Shown: in pieces, positions 54,653-62,290 of the stretch
Position numbering within the stretch: the stretch's first letter is position 1
How the letters are laid out: every line of letters begins with the position of its first letter
DNA from: an uncultured Bacteroidia bacterium
GTDB lineage: Bacteria > Bacteroidota > Bacteroidia > Bacteroidales > UBA932
Length of the DNA stretch: 62,290 nucleotides
Assembly (NCBI GenBank): GCA_902762435.1
Contig: CACWOH010000026.1
Span: forward strand, 1-62,290
Direction of reading: 5' to 3'
Position numbers and translations under genes: made by a program
Notes under the pieces: model-generated
The model's input: only the letters and a program-made list of their open reading frames with translations
Databases searched by the model: none
Told to the model about the DNA's origin: nothing

Positions 54653-55594
54653 CTATTTTTTAAGGAACTCGTTGATATTCTTCTCGATACGTGCGGCGGC
54701 GTCCTCCCCGGCGGCCGGGACGAAGGTCTCGCCTGTGATGTGCTCGTAGAGCTCGATGTAGCGTTCGGTGATGCCGGCGACGACGGCGTCGGTCATCTCG
54801 GGCACCTGCTGTCCGGCCTGGCCCTGGAAACCGCCGGCCATCAGCCACTCGCGCACGAACTCCTTGGAAAGCTGCTTCTGGTGCTCGCCCTTCGCCAGGC
54901 GCTCCTCATAGCCTTCCGCGTAGAAGTAGCGGGAAGAGTCGGGGGTATGGATCTCGTCCATCAGGATGATGCGCCCGTCCCGCTTGCCGAATTCGTATTT
55001 GGTGTCCACGAGGATCAGGCCGCGGGCGGCGGCGATCTCCGTGCCGCGCGCGAACAGGGCGCGGGTGTACTTCTCCAGCTGCTCATAATCCTCGCGCGAA
55101 ACGATGCCCTGCGCGATGATCTCCTCCTTGCTGATGTCCTCGTCGTGGCCCTCGGCGGCCTTGGTGGTCGGGGTGATGATGGGTTCCGGGAAACGCTGGT
55201 TCTCGACCATCCCCTCCGGCAGGGCGACGCCGCACAGGCTGCGCTTGCCGGCCTTGTACTCGCGCCAGGCATGGCCCGTCAGGTAGCCGCGGATGACCAT
55301 TTCCACCTTGAACGGCTCGCAGCGCCAGCCGACCGTGGCCATCGGGTCCACCTCGGCGATCTTCCAGTTCGGGAGGATGTCGGCGGTCGCGTCCAGGAAG
55401 CGCGAGGCGATCTGGTTGAGTACCTGGCCCTTGTAGGGGATGCCCTTGGGCAGGACGACGTCGAAGGCGGAGATGCGGTCCGTCGCGACCATCACGAGGT
55501 AATCGGATCCGATGCTGTACACATCGCGGACCTTGCCGGTATATTTGGCAACCTGGCCCGGGAAATGGAAATCAGTGCTGAGAATGGCTTTCAT
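54653..55594 (-). CDS. purC: SAICAR synthetase
   Basis: Condenses CAIR with aspartate to give SAICAR. The 313-residue protein has [23 protein letters not shown] and [11 protein letters not shown], and the longer form seen in Bacteroidota with a C-terminal helical tail. The start at MKAILSTDF is chosen; an ATG eight codons earlier adds nothing conserved. It is first in the purC-purB operon and divergent from the radical SAM gene. Confidence 0.93.
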   Translation of the reverse strand: MKAILSTDFHFPGQVAKYTGKVRDVYSIGSDYLVMVATDRISAFDVVLPKGIPYKGQVLNQIASRFLDATADILPNWKIAEVDPMATVGWRCEPFKVEMVIRGYLTGHAWREYKAGKRSLCGVALPEGMVENQRFPEPIITPTTKAAEGHDEDISKEEIIAQGIVSREDYEQLEKYTRALFARGTEIAAARGLILVDTKYEFGKRDGRIILMDEIHTPDSSRYFYAEGYEERLAKGEHQKQLSKEFVREWLMAGGFQGQAGQQVPEMTDAVVAGITERYIELYEHITGETFVPAAGEDAAARIEKNINEFLKK

Positions 55595-55656
55595 GACGAA
55601 TGAAGTTATTGCGATCACGAAGTTACTCGTTTTTTCTCACTCCGCGAAAAAAATAT

Positions 55657-55664
55657 TACATTTG
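55657..55664 (+). promoter_or_regulatory. -7 box immediately before the radical SAM gene
   Basis: TACATTTG ends four bases before the ATG, so the message is probably leaderless. Confidence 0.55.
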
Positions 55665-55668
55665 AGGG

Positions 55669-56424
55669 ATGATACGCGAAGAAACGGTATTCGGGCCCAT
55701 CCACAGCCGCCGGCTGGGGTCCTCGCTTGGCATCAACCTGCTGCCGAGACACGGAAAGATCTGCAATTTCGACTGCATCTACTGCGAATGCGGCTGGAAC
55801 CGGGACGGCCGGGACGACCGGGTGCTCCCCACCGCCGCCGAGGTCCGCTCCGCGCTGGAGGACAAGCTGGCGCAGTGCCTGCTGGACGGCACCCGGATCG
55901 ATTCCATCACCTTTTCCGGCGACGGCGAGCCCACCCTCAACCCGGAGTTCCCGCGGATCATCGACGACACCCTGAAACTGCGCGACGCCTACTTCCCTTC
56001 CGCGAAGGTCTCCGTACTCTCGAACGCCACCCGCGTGCACATCCCGGAGGTCGCCGCCGCGCTCCGCCGCGTGGACAATCCCATCCTGAAGATCGACGCC
56101 CCCACCGACGGACTCGTCGGCCGCATCAACCATCCGGCCCCCGGCTACTCGCTGGAACGCGTCCTGGAGGCCCTGCGCGGCTTCGGCGGCGACTTCGTGC
56201 TGCAGACGATGTTCCTGCGCTGTCCGGATTTCGATTCCGCCGCGCCCGAAGTGCTGGACGGCTGGATGAAGATCGTCCGGGACCTCAGGCCCCGGAAAAT
56301 CATGGTCTACACCATCGACCGCCCTACCCCGCAGGAAGGCCTGCAGAAGTTCACCCCGGCCGAGATGCGCACCCTCGTGCAACCCCTGCTGGACGAAGGT
56401 TTCAACATCGATATCAAAGGTTGA
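55669..56424 (+). CDS. Radical SAM protein of unknown substrate
   Basis: A 251-residue cytosolic enzyme. The CNFDCIYCEC motif near residue 32 binds the [4Fe-4S] cluster and SAM, followed by FSGDGEPTLNP, a GGE-type SAM-contact motif. The C-terminal half has no accessory cysteine cluster, so it is a minimal radical SAM fold. The substrate cannot be told. The ATG lies four bases after a promoter box. Confidence 0.8.
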   Translation: MIREETVFGPIHSRRLGSSLGINLLPRHGKICNFDCIYCECGWNRDGRDDRVLPTAAEVRSALEDKLAQCLLDGTRIDSITFSGDGEPTLNPEFPRIIDDTLKLRDAYFPSAKVSVLSNATRVHIPEVAAALRRVDNPILKIDAPTDGLVGRINHPAPGYSLERVLEALRGFGGDFVLQTMFLRCPDFDSAAPEVLDGWMKIVRDLRPRKIMVYTIDRPTPQEGLQKFTPAEMRTLVQPLLDEGFNIDIKG

Positions 56425-56456
56425 CGCCGTCCTGGCACTGAAAACCGTCGAAATCG

Positions 56457-56490
56457 ATGCGACCCCCGGCATTATGGCTGGGGGTCGCAT
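56457..56490. terminator. Hairpin between convergent radical SAM and XRE genes
   Basis: ATGCGACCCCC (56457-56467) and GGGGGTCGCAT (56480-56490) pair perfectly. Three more pairs extend the stem inward to about 14 pairs around a six-base loop. T-runs are weak on both strands. Position between convergent genes makes a bidirectional terminator most likely. Confidence 0.6.
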
Positions 56491-56529
56491 TGAAAAAGGG
56501 CGGTTTCGTGCCCGGCGGGCAAGCGCGGG

Positions 56530-56739
56530 CTACGGACTATCCGGACGGAATTCGAGCAGGTCGCCGGGCTGGCAGTCCAGCGCCTGGCAGAGGGCCTCGA
56601 GCGTGGAGAAACGGATCGCCTTGGCTTTTCCGGTCTTGAGGATCGACAGGTTTGCAGCTGTGATTCCCACGCGTTGGGCGAGCTCCCCGGAGGACATCTT
56701 CCTCCGGGCCAGCATCACATCTACATTGATGACGATCAT
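56530..56739 (-). CDS. Small XRE-family transcriptional regulator
   Basis: A 69-residue protein that is one Cro/CI-type helix-turn-helix (MLARRKMSSGELAQRVGIT, then NLSILKTGKAKAIRFSTLEALCQAL). It resembles the short YozG-like regulators. It lies four bases downstream of the flotillin gene on the same strand, so it is probably co-transcribed and may regulate its own operon. Confidence 0.85.
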   Translation of the reverse strand: MIVINVDVMLARRKMSSGELAQRVGITAANLSILKTGKAKAIRFSTLEALCQALDCQPGDLLEFRPDSP

Positions 56740-56743
56740 ACCG

Positions 56744-58147
56744 TTACTCCTCCGACTTCGCGGCTTCGGCGGGGGCCGCTTCCGCGTTGCCCTTCAAGTA
56801 GTTCGGCAGGCTCATGCCGGCCATCTTCAGCAGGTCCTCGAGCGGGGGCACGGAACCCATCAGGCCGGAAACGAAGTTCGCCGTGGCGGTCTTGCCGTTC
56901 TCGCCCTTGCCTCCGTCCCAGACGGTGACCTTGTCGATGTTGATGCCCTTGACGGCCTCGACCTGCGTCTTCACGAGCTCAGGCAGCTTGTCAGTAATGA
57001 GCATCGTGATGGCCTGCTGGGCGTCTCCGCCGGCGGCGGCCACGAGCTGGCCGAAACCTTCGGCCTGCTTGGCCAGGATCTCGAGGGTACCGCGGGCCTG
57101 TGCGTCCATCTTGGCGAAGATGGCGTCGGCCTCGCCCTTCGCCCTGCGGCGGAGCTGTTCGGCCTCGGCCTCGGCTTCGATGATGGCCTTCTCCTTCTCG
57201 ATCTGGGCGGCCACGACGATGTTGGCCTGCTGGGTGGCCTTCTCGCGCTCGGCGCGGGCGAGCTCGGCGTCGCGCTCGCTCTTGTACGCCTCCTCGAGGG
57301 CCTTCGCGGCCTGCACCTTCTCCGCAGCCACGGCAACGCGCTCGGCCTCGGCCTGTTTCTCGCGGCGCTGGGCGTCGGACTGGGCGATGGCGATCTTGGA
57401 GCTGTTCTCGCCCTCGACGGCCTTGGCATTGGCCAGGGCGGTGTTGATACGGGTGTCGCGGCTGGTCTCGGCGATCCGGATGTCCTTGTCCCGGTCGGCC
57501 TCGGCCTTGCCGATCTCACCGTAGCGGTTCTGCTCGGCGACGCTCTTCTTCGCGTCGTTGATGGCCTTGGCGGCGGCTTCCTTACCGAGGGCCTCGATGT
57601 AGCCGGACTCGTCGCGGATATCCGTGACGTTCACGTTGATGAGCTTCAGGCCGATCTTGCGGAGTTCGGCCTCCACGTTCTGGCTCACGGCGGCGAGGAA
57701 CTTGTCGCGGTCGGCGTTGATCTCCTCGATGTCCATCGTCGCGATCACGAGACGCAGCTGGCCGAAGAGGATATCCGTGGCGATGCCCCGGATCTCGTCC
57801 TGGGAGAGCCCGAGCAGGCGTTCAGCGGCGTTGGTCATCACTTCCGGCTCCGTGGAGATACCCACGGTGAAGCGGCAGGGCACGTCCACGCGGATGTTCT
57901 GCTTGGACAGGGCGTTGGTGAGGTTGCACTCGATGGAGATCGGGTTGAGGTCCAGGAACTGGTAGCTCTGGAAAACGGGCCAGATGAAGGCGGCGCCGCC
58001 GTGGATGCACTTGGCCGAGGCGTCACGGCCGGTCTTTCCGTAGATGACCAGCACCTTGTCGGAGGGGCAGCGTTTGTAGCGGGCGAGGATGGCCGTGAAG
58101 GTCACGAAGAGCACGCCCACGATGATGAGGATGAGGTAGAGTTCCAT
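56744..58147 (-). CDS. Flotillin-like SPFH protein
   Basis: A 467-residue protein with an N-terminal membrane helix (residues 2-21), the SPFH/band 7 domain (about 30-190) and a long alanine/glutamate-rich coiled coil (about 190-370) typical of FloT/YqiK flotillins. A short C-terminal domain follows. Flotillins scaffold membrane microdomains. It follows the NfeD-like gene by 15 bases, the pairing known from FloT-YuaF systems. Confidence 0.9.
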   Translation of the reverse strand: MELYLILIIVGVLFVTFTAILARYKRCPSDKVLVIYGKTGRDASAKCIHGGAAFIWPVFQSYQFLDLNPISIECNLTNALSKQNIRVDVPCRFTVGISTEPEVMTNAAERLLGLSQDEIRGIATDILFGQLRLVIATMDIEEINADRDKFLAAVSQNVEAELRKIGLKLINVNVTDIRDESGYIEALGKEAAAKAINDAKKSVAEQNRYGEIGKAEADRDKDIRIAETSRDTRINTALANAKAVEGENSSKIAIAQSDAQRREKQAEAERVAVAAEKVQAAKALEEAYKSERDAELARAEREKATQQANIVVAAQIEKEKAIIEAEAEAEQLRRRAKGEADAIFAKMDAQARGTLEILAKQAEGFGQLVAAAGGDAQQAITMLITDKLPELVKTQVEAVKGINIDKVTVWDGGKGENGKTATANFVSGLMGSVPPLEDLLKMAGMSLPNYLKGNAEAAPAEAAKSEE

Positions 58148-58162
58148 ACTATTGGTAATTAA

Positions 58163-58822
58163 TTAGATGATGACGGAATTGATTTCTTCGACCAGCAGGG
58201 TGGTGGCGCTCACCACGTCCACCACGCGGATGCGGGTGCCGGTCTTGAGCGTGGGGCCGTCGGTCAGGGCGGCATATTCACGCACGGCGTTGTTGATGGT
58301 GATCTGCACTTTGCCTTCGCCCGCCCGTTCGCCCGGAACGGTCAGGTAAACGGTGCCCTGGCAGTCCACGGCGGACTTATACACATTGATGTTGCCGGAT
58401 TCCTGCATGCCGGTCAGCCACTTGAAGAGCAGCATCACCAGGGCGACGAGCAGCACGCCCACCACGATGGCGATCAGCATGCGCAGGCCCGTGGCCGGGA
58501 CGCTTTTCTGCAGGAGGATGGCCGTCCAGCCGAAACCGATCAGGAAATTGATGAAGTTGCGGAAGGTCAGCAGGTTCATCCCCGTGCTCGGATGGGCCGC
58601 GTCGTGGCCGCCGGCGTCGGGACCGCCGCCCACGTCCACGGAACCGTCGGCGATGTCGCCGGGGGTGTCCGCACTCACGTCGGAGTTGATGTCGAAGTCG
58701 CTGTCCCCGGCGGCGCCGAGGAAGGTCATGACGGTCTGGATGACGAAAACCAGCGAAGCCGAGAGCGTCACGGCCCAGAGGACTTTCATCGCCGGTTCAA
58801 GGGAGTTCCACCATTCAATCAT
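58163..58822 (-). CDS. NfeD-like membrane protein
   Basis: A 219-residue protein with an N-terminal transmembrane segment, a low-complexity acidic/glycine loop (about 40-75), two further transmembrane helices and a C-terminal OB-fold of the NfeD type (CQGTVYLTVPGERAGEGKV, then GTRIRVVDVVSATTLLVEE). It is first in the operon NfeD-flotillin-XRE. The start MIEWWNSL is supported by the promoter box just upstream, which excludes an earlier in-frame ATG. Confidence 0.85.
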   Translation of the reverse strand: MIEWWNSLEPAMKVLWAVTLSASLVFVIQTVMTFLGAAGDSDFDINSDVSADTPGDIADGSVDVGGGPDAGGHDAAHPSTGMNLLTFRNFINFLIGFGWTAILLQKSVPATGLRMLIAIVVGVLLVALVMLLFKWLTGMQESGNINVYKSAVDCQGTVYLTVPGERAGEGKVQITINNAVREYAALTDGPTLKTGTRIRVVDVVSATTLLVEEINSVII

Positions 58823-58847
58823 AATTCGTAAATTGGTTTTGTTTCTG

Positions 58848-58855
58848 CAAAGATA
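58848..58855 (-). promoter_or_regulatory. -7 box for the NfeD-flotillin-XRE operon
   Basis: CAAAGATA is TATCTTTG on the minus strand, 25 bases before the NfeD start. Confidence 0.6.
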
Positions 58856-58914
58856 TAAATATTTATTGAAAAACAATATATTTTTGTTGATTTTTTCATT
58901 AGACATCTTTTTAT

Positions 58915-58922
58915 TAACTTTG
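58915..58922 (+). promoter_or_regulatory. -7 box of the cobalamin-riboswitch transcript
   Basis: TAACTTTG matches TAnnTTTG and ends about seven bases before the aptamer begins. Confidence 0.6.
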
Positions 58923-58929
58923 CAGGGAA

Positions 58930-59036
58930 GTTTGTGGTGTGTTGCTTTGCAACCGTAAAGGGGAATCCGGTGAGAGCCCGGAGCTGTGCCCGCAACGGTA
59001 AGATTTCCATCGAGTCCGAATACCTGCCACAGACAA
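58930..59036 (+). promoter_or_regulatory. Cobalamin riboswitch
   Basis: The B12-binding aptamer is clear: GGGGAATCCGGTGAGAGCC followed by CGGAGCTGTGCCCGCAACGG, and AGTCCGAATACCTGCC near the 3' side. TGTGG (58933-58937) pairs with CCACA (59027-59031) to close P1. About 47 bases of expression platform follow before the BtuB start. Bound cobalamin should lower expression of the uptake genes. Confidence 0.95.
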
Positions 59037-59083
59037 GTTGATACCGGAGGCCCGGGGTCAGGCCGCCCTAGCGACGCACAAAT

Positions 59084-60883
59084 ATGTTCTTATCTACCCT
59101 TTTGTTTGCGGCGGGTCTGCTGGTGGCAGAAACGCCGGACACCCTGCAGGCCGTCACCATCGTGGCCGACAAGGGTGTCGTCGTGTCCAGGACGGACACG
59201 CTCGCGCTGCGGGCCGACGGGACGGCCACCCAGGCGCTTCTCCGCATTCCCGGACTCGGCATCAGCGACTACGGCGGACTCGCCGGCCTGAAAGGTGTCA
59301 GCCTCCGCGGCCTCGGCACCGCCCACACCGACATCTACCTCGACGGCGTACGCGTCAGCAATTTCCAGAGCGGACAGAACGACCTCGGCATGCTGCCGAT
59401 GGAGGCCCTGGGCAGCGCCGTGGTGGACTATGCACAAAACAGCGTATCCTTCCGGACCGCGAAGCCGGTCTTCGGCGACAGCCCCTTTGCCGGGCAGATC
59501 GGCCTGCAGGCCGGTTCCTTCGGCACCTGGATGCCTGCCATCCGCTTTGACGTGAAAGCCTCGGAGCGCGTGGCCATCAGCACCTATGCCTCCGGCATCC
59601 TCAGCAAGGGCGATTTCCCCTACGGGGACGCAGCCGACCGCCGTGCGGGCAATGACATCCGGCAGCTCCGCGCCGGATATGACGTCTTCGGCACGCTCCG
59701 GGGCGGCGAATGGCAGATCAAATCCTACCTCAACGCCTCCGACCGCGGTACGCCGGGTTCGGTTTCCTGGCCCTCCACCGACCGCCAGCAGGACAAGAAC
59801 TACGTCATGCAGGGCACCCTGCGCAAGGCCTTCTCCGACCTGTACACCCTCAGCATCAGCGCCAAGGGCGCCTGGGATGACATCTATTACAAGAGCAGCT
59901 GGGGCGACAGCGAATACGATTTCACGGACCTCCAGCTCAACAGCTCCCACACCTTCCGTCTGACGGACTGGTGGGGCGTTTCGCTGGCCGCCGACATCGA
60001 GCGCGGCACGCTGAAGTCTCCCGGCCTGTATGACGCCGCCCGCACGGCGGTCATCAGCGCCCTCGCCACCGCCATCCGCCTCGAGCGTTTCCAGGCCGAT
60101 CTGGCCCTGGAATACCGCGGCACCTTCGACAAGGGCGCGGAAGGCCTCAACAGCCTCTCCCCTTCCGTGGACCTGCGTTTCACCCTCTTCGAGGGCTTCG
60201 ACCTGGTCGGCTTTGCCCGCCGCGCCTTCCGCGCGCCGACCTTCAACGAGCTTTACTACCCCGGCTACGGCAATCCGAACCTCAGGCCGGAGGACGCCTG
60301 GCTCTTCGATCTCGGATTCGACTGGCACCCCGAGCTCAGTGAGGACTGGACCCTGGGGCTGAAGGTGGACGGATACTGCAACAAGCTCAAAGACAAGATC
60401 ATATCCGCCCCTTCGAGTGACGATCCATACATCTGGCTGCCTTACAATGTCGGCAAGGTGGACGCCAAGGGCATCGACGCATCCCTCGGCCTGCGCTATG
60501 ACAACGGCACGTTCGCCGGCGGTCTGTCCGCCCGCTACGCCCGCCAGTCCGCCCTCGACAAGACGCCGGACAGCTACACCTACGACCAGCAGATCCCCTA
60601 TGTGGCCAAAAACACGGTCGTGCTTGCCGGAGACGCTTCCCTGTCCGGGTGGCGCCTCGACGCCGTCTGGAACTTGCGCAGCGGACGCTTCGACGCCAAC
60701 GGCGAGATGCCGGACTGGAATACGCTCGACCTTTCGCTCAGCAAGGATTTCCGCCTGGGCCGCGTCGGCGTCCTGGGCCTGAATGTCACCGTCCGCGACC
60801 TGCTGGACTGCCGGTACGAACTGGTACGCGACTACCCGATGCCGGGCCGCTCCGTGCTGGGCGGACTCACGTTCAAGTTCTAG
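59084..60883 (+). CDS. btuB: TonB-dependent cobalamin receptor (BtuB-like)
   Basis: An outer-membrane receptor of 599 residues. A short signal peptide (residues 1-15) precedes the plug domain (about 25-130, with LRIPGLGISDYGGLAGLKGVSLRG) and a 22-strand barrel ending in phenylalanine (GGLTFKF). Location directly behind the cobalamin riboswitch identifies the substrate as B12 or another corrinoid. There is no N-terminal carboxypeptidase-like extension, so it is not SusC-like. It is co-transcribed with btuC four bases downstream. Confidence 0.9.
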   Translation: MFLSTLLFAAGLLVAETPDTLQAVTIVADKGVVVSRTDTLALRADGTATQALLRIPGLGISDYGGLAGLKGVSLRGLGTAHTDIYLDGVRVSNFQSGQNDLGMLPMEALGSAVVDYAQNSVSFRTAKPVFGDSPFAGQIGLQAGSFGTWMPAIRFDVKASERVAISTYASGILSKGDFPYGDAADRRAGNDIRQLRAGYDVFGTLRGGEWQIKSYLNASDRGTPGSVSWPSTDRQQDKNYVMQGTLRKAFSDLYTLSISAKGAWDDIYYKSSWGDSEYDFTDLQLNSSHTFRLTDWWGVSLAADIERGTLKSPGLYDAARTAVISALATAIRLERFQADLALEYRGTFDKGAEGLNSLSPSVDLRFTLFEGFDLVGFARRAFRAPTFNELYYPGYGNPNLRPEDAWLFDLGFDWHPELSEDWTLGLKVDGYCNKLKDKIISAPSSDDPYIWLPYNVGKVDAKGIDASLGLRYDNGTFAGGLSARYARQSALDKTPDSYTYDQQIPYVAKNTVVLAGDASLSGWRLDAVWNLRSGRFDANGEMPDWNTLDLSLSKDFRLGRVGVLGLNVTVRDLLDCRYELVRDYPMPGRSVLGGLTFKF

Positions 60884-60887
60884 CGGA

Positions 60888-61676
60888 ATGTTCCTGAGTC
60901 TTCTCTACGTGCTGCTGTCGGGCATCGCCCTGCCCGTCGGAGGCATCCAGATGCAGTATCTGTGGCGGAACCAGCTCGGGGACGTCTATTCCCTCGGGCT
61001 GGGCAGCGCCGCCTGTCTGGGCGCCGCGGCCGCCACGATGTCGGGCTGGTGCTCGCTCACCGTCGGCTCCTTCGTCTGCACGCTGATCTGCACCATCATC
61101 TGCTTCTTCGTGACCCTGAAGGTCTCGACGCAGAACCTGATCACCTTCGGCATCATCTTCGGCACCTTCATCGGCTCGCTAGGCACCATCGTGGTGACGA
61201 ACGCCCCCACCGGCGACCTGCTCAAGCAGTACTACCTGTGGGGCGCCGCCAACTTCCACCTGGAGGGCGTGACCACCGGCGACATCCTCTTCTCGCTGGC
61301 GCTGTTCGCGCTGGGCCTGGGCGCCGCCATCGGCAGCCACCGGGACCTCACGCGCCATTTCAACGGCGAGATCGAACTGCCCGCCTGGCGCAAGGCCGTG
61401 GCCCTGACGATGATCATGTTCCTGGTGACCTCCGCGGTAAGCATCTGCGGCACCATCGGCTTCATCTCGCTGGGCGTGCCGAACCTCAGCCGCATCATCT
61501 GCAAGAGTACGGACATCCGCAAGCACTACCTGCTCTCCAGCGCGATGGGGGTCGGGCTGCTGCTCATCACCTACGTGGTGGTGGAGTATGTGAATTTCGG
61601 GATCTACCTGCCGGTCAGCGCAACGATGGCCATCATCGCGCTGCCGCTGACGATCTTCCTGTTTACAAGGAAATAA
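60888..61676 (+). CDS. btuC: BtuC-like cobalamin ABC permease, N-terminally short
   Basis: A 262-residue FecCD-family permease. It opens at the motif that normally lies in TM3 (LLSGIALPVGGIQMQYLWRNQLGD), so about 70 residues with the first two helices are absent. The conserved SICGTIGFISLGVPNLSRI loop, which contacts the ATPase, is present. ATP-binding and periplasmic-binding subunits are not in the window. Upstream, the BtuB stop is only four bases away, so no missing start can be recovered. It is either a real minimal form or a remnant. Confidence 0.75.
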   Translation: MFLSLLYVLLSGIALPVGGIQMQYLWRNQLGDVYSLGLGSAACLGAAAATMSGWCSLTVGSFVCTLICTIICFFVTLKVSTQNLITFGIIFGTFIGSLGTIVVTNAPTGDLLKQYYLWGAANFHLEGVTTGDILFSLALFALGLGAAIGSHRDLTRHFNGEIELPAWRKAVALTMIMFLVTSAVSICGTIGFISLGVPNLSRIICKSTDIRKHYLLSSAMGVGLLLITYVVVEYVNFGIYLPVSATMAIIALPLTIFLFTRK

Positions 61677-61681
61677 ATGTC

Positions 61682-61702
61682 ATTCCGGGCTTGACCCGGA
61701 AT
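61682..61702. repeat. REP-like hairpin ATTCCGGG-cttga-CCCGGAAT
   Basis: A perfect eight-base stem with a five-base loop, between the convergent btuC and FMN-binding genes and abutting the latter's stop codon. Very similar sequences are widespread dispersed repeats in many bacterial genomes. No T-run, so any terminator role would be bidirectional and Rho-independent only weakly. Confidence 0.7.
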
Positions 61703-62080
61703 CTACTTCGCCTTCTTGGCGGCCTCCTGCAGGCCCAGGCGGATGTTCTCGATGACGGCCTTCGAAGAGAATGTGGCACCGCTCACGGCGTCCAGTTTCA
61801 CTTCGGAGGCTTCCTTGACGGTCTTGCCGATGAGCGCCGTGAAAATCGGACTCTCCTGCACCCGCTGGAAGAAACCGGGGGTCTCGGAGTTCGGCAGGGC
61901 CTCGATCTTCTCGATCTTGCCGTCAGTAACGGTGATCTCCACCGGCGTATTCCCGGCAAAGCCCATCACTTCCTTGCCGAGTTTCTCGGTATTGACCACG
62001 AAGGATTTCGGTTTTTTATTGGCAGCGGCGGCGTTCAGGCACACGGCCGCGCACAAAAGAAGGGTAAGGATTCGTTTCAT
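61703..62080 (-). CDS. Small secreted FMN-binding-domain protein
   Basis: A 125-residue exported protein with a signal peptide (residues 1-19) and one FMN-binding domain (NqrC/RnfG C-terminal type). It has VTDGKIEKIEALPNSETPGFF and the flavinylation-like DAVSGATFSSKAV motif near residue 100. Such small proteins carry covalent FMN and pass electrons across the envelope, often to outside acceptors. No ApbE flavin transferase is in view. The ATG is five bases from a promoter box. Confidence 0.85.
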   Translation of the reverse strand: MKRILTLLLCAAVCLNAAAANKKPKSFVVNTEKLGKEVMGFAGNTPVEITVTDGKIEKIEALPNSETPGFFQRVQESPIFTALIGKTVKEASEVKLDAVSGATFSSKAVIENIRLGLQEAAKKAK

Positions 62081-62085
62081 GCCTG

Positions 62086-62093
62086 CAAAGATA
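62086..62093 (-). promoter_or_regulatory. -7 box immediately before the FMN-binding gene
   Basis: CAAAGATA is TATCTTTG on the minus strand, five bases before the ATG, so the transcript is probably leaderless. Confidence 0.6.
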
Positions 62094-62158
62094 GCAAGAA
62101 TAATGCCTTTGTTTTTACGTCATTTTTCAAAAAATATTTCTTTTTCTAAAAAATTGCG

Positions 62159-62166
62159 TATATTTG
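62159..62166 (+). promoter_or_regulatory. -7 box of the tRNA-Ala promoter
   Basis: TATATTTG is an exact TAnnTTTG match, 11 bases before the mature tRNA. Confidence 0.7.
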
Positions 62167-62177
62167 CAGTCCCAAAC

Positions 62178-62250
62178 GGGGTATTAGCTCAGTTGGTAGA
62201 GCGTTTGAATGGCATTCAAAAGGTCAGGAGTTCGATTCTCCTATGCTCCA
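62178..62250 (+). tRNA. tRNA-Ala (anticodon GGC)
   Basis: A 73-base cloverleaf: acceptor GGGGTAT/ATGCTCC with two wobble pairs, D-arm with AGCTCAGTTGGTAGAGC, anticodon stem TTTGA/TCAAA with loop ATGGCAT (anticodon GGC), and T-arm AGGAGTTCGATTCTCCT. CCA is not encoded. A terminator follows within a few bases. Confidence 0.95.
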
Positions 62251-62253
62251 CAG

Positions 62254-62287
62254 AAATCCCTCTCAGGTCAGCCTGAGGGGGATTTTT
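62254..62287 (+). terminator. Rho-independent terminator after tRNA-Ala
   Basis: AAATCCCTCTCAGG (62254-62267) pairs with CCTGAGGGGGATTT (62272-62285) in a 14-pair stem with a four-base loop and runs into TTTTT. Confidence 0.9.
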
Positions 62288-62290
62288 CGT

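Noticed and set aside
59084-60883. SusC-type receptor
   Set aside because: It lacks the N-terminal extension of SusC proteins, has no SusD neighbour and follows a cobalamin riboswitch.

Overview
The window is a GC-rich chromosomal segment from a member of the Bacteroidota, most likely an uncultured gut or rumen Bacteroidales. The evidence is: promoter boxes of the Bacteroidota form TAnnTTTG upstream of many genes; a hybrid two-component system (sensor kinase, receiver and AraC output in one chain); GH97; glycine-lipid type acyltransferases; DUF5606, DUF3276 and DUF3869 proteins; a long NusB; and an anaerobic ribonucleotide reductase. A genus cannot be assigned from this sequence.

Layout. 1-5 kb: class II aldolase, divergent gmk-nadD, a fused esterase and the RNase P RNA. 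5-11 kb: two acyltransferases, then a leftward housekeeping operon nusB-yajC-ybbR-coaE-DUF5606-rimO. 11-14 kb: PUR-alpha-like protein, MTA/SAH deaminase and purine nucleoside phosphorylase. 14-18 kb: leftward coiled-coil gene, zapA, a probable 6S RNA, rny and dsbD. 18-23 kb: OmpA-type protein, DUF3869 lipoprotein, two envelope proteins and an HD protein. 23-24.7 kb: a compact element made of a Myb/SANT-like gene and a REP-associated (HUH, Y1) transposase gene between palindromes. It fills the gap between two convergent genes, one of which is a wrecked aminotransferase. 25.8-43.8 kb: a plant-polysaccharide locus with GH43, GH9, GH54, VKOR-thioredoxin, hybrid sensor, MscS channel and GH97. 43.8-52 kb: nrdG/nrdD (nrdD broken in this sequence), a FucP-like transporter, a lipocalin-like lipoprotein, a DUF819 membrane protein and a GH2 enzyme. 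52-56 kb: purA, purB and purC, then a radical SAM gene. 56-62 kb: XRE regulator, flotillin and NfeD operon; cobalamin riboswitch with BtuB and a short BtuC; an FMN-binding protein; tRNA-Ala.

How the genes work together. The GH43, GH9 and GH54 enzymes with the divergent hybrid sensor form a sensing and degradation unit for arabinose-decorated hemicellulose, preceded by a structured leader that may be an attenuator. No SusC/SusD pair is present. MTA/SAH deaminase plus nucleoside phosphorylase is a purine salvage unit, and purA/purB/purC supply de novo synthesis. B12 uptake is placed under a B12 riboswitch.

Most interesting points: the Myb-like/RAYT element and its palindromes; three small internal deletions that frameshift two conserved enzymes (real decay or assembly error); a palindrome-rich repeat cluster translated inside dsbD; three genes that look leaderless; and the zapA-6S-rny RNA region.
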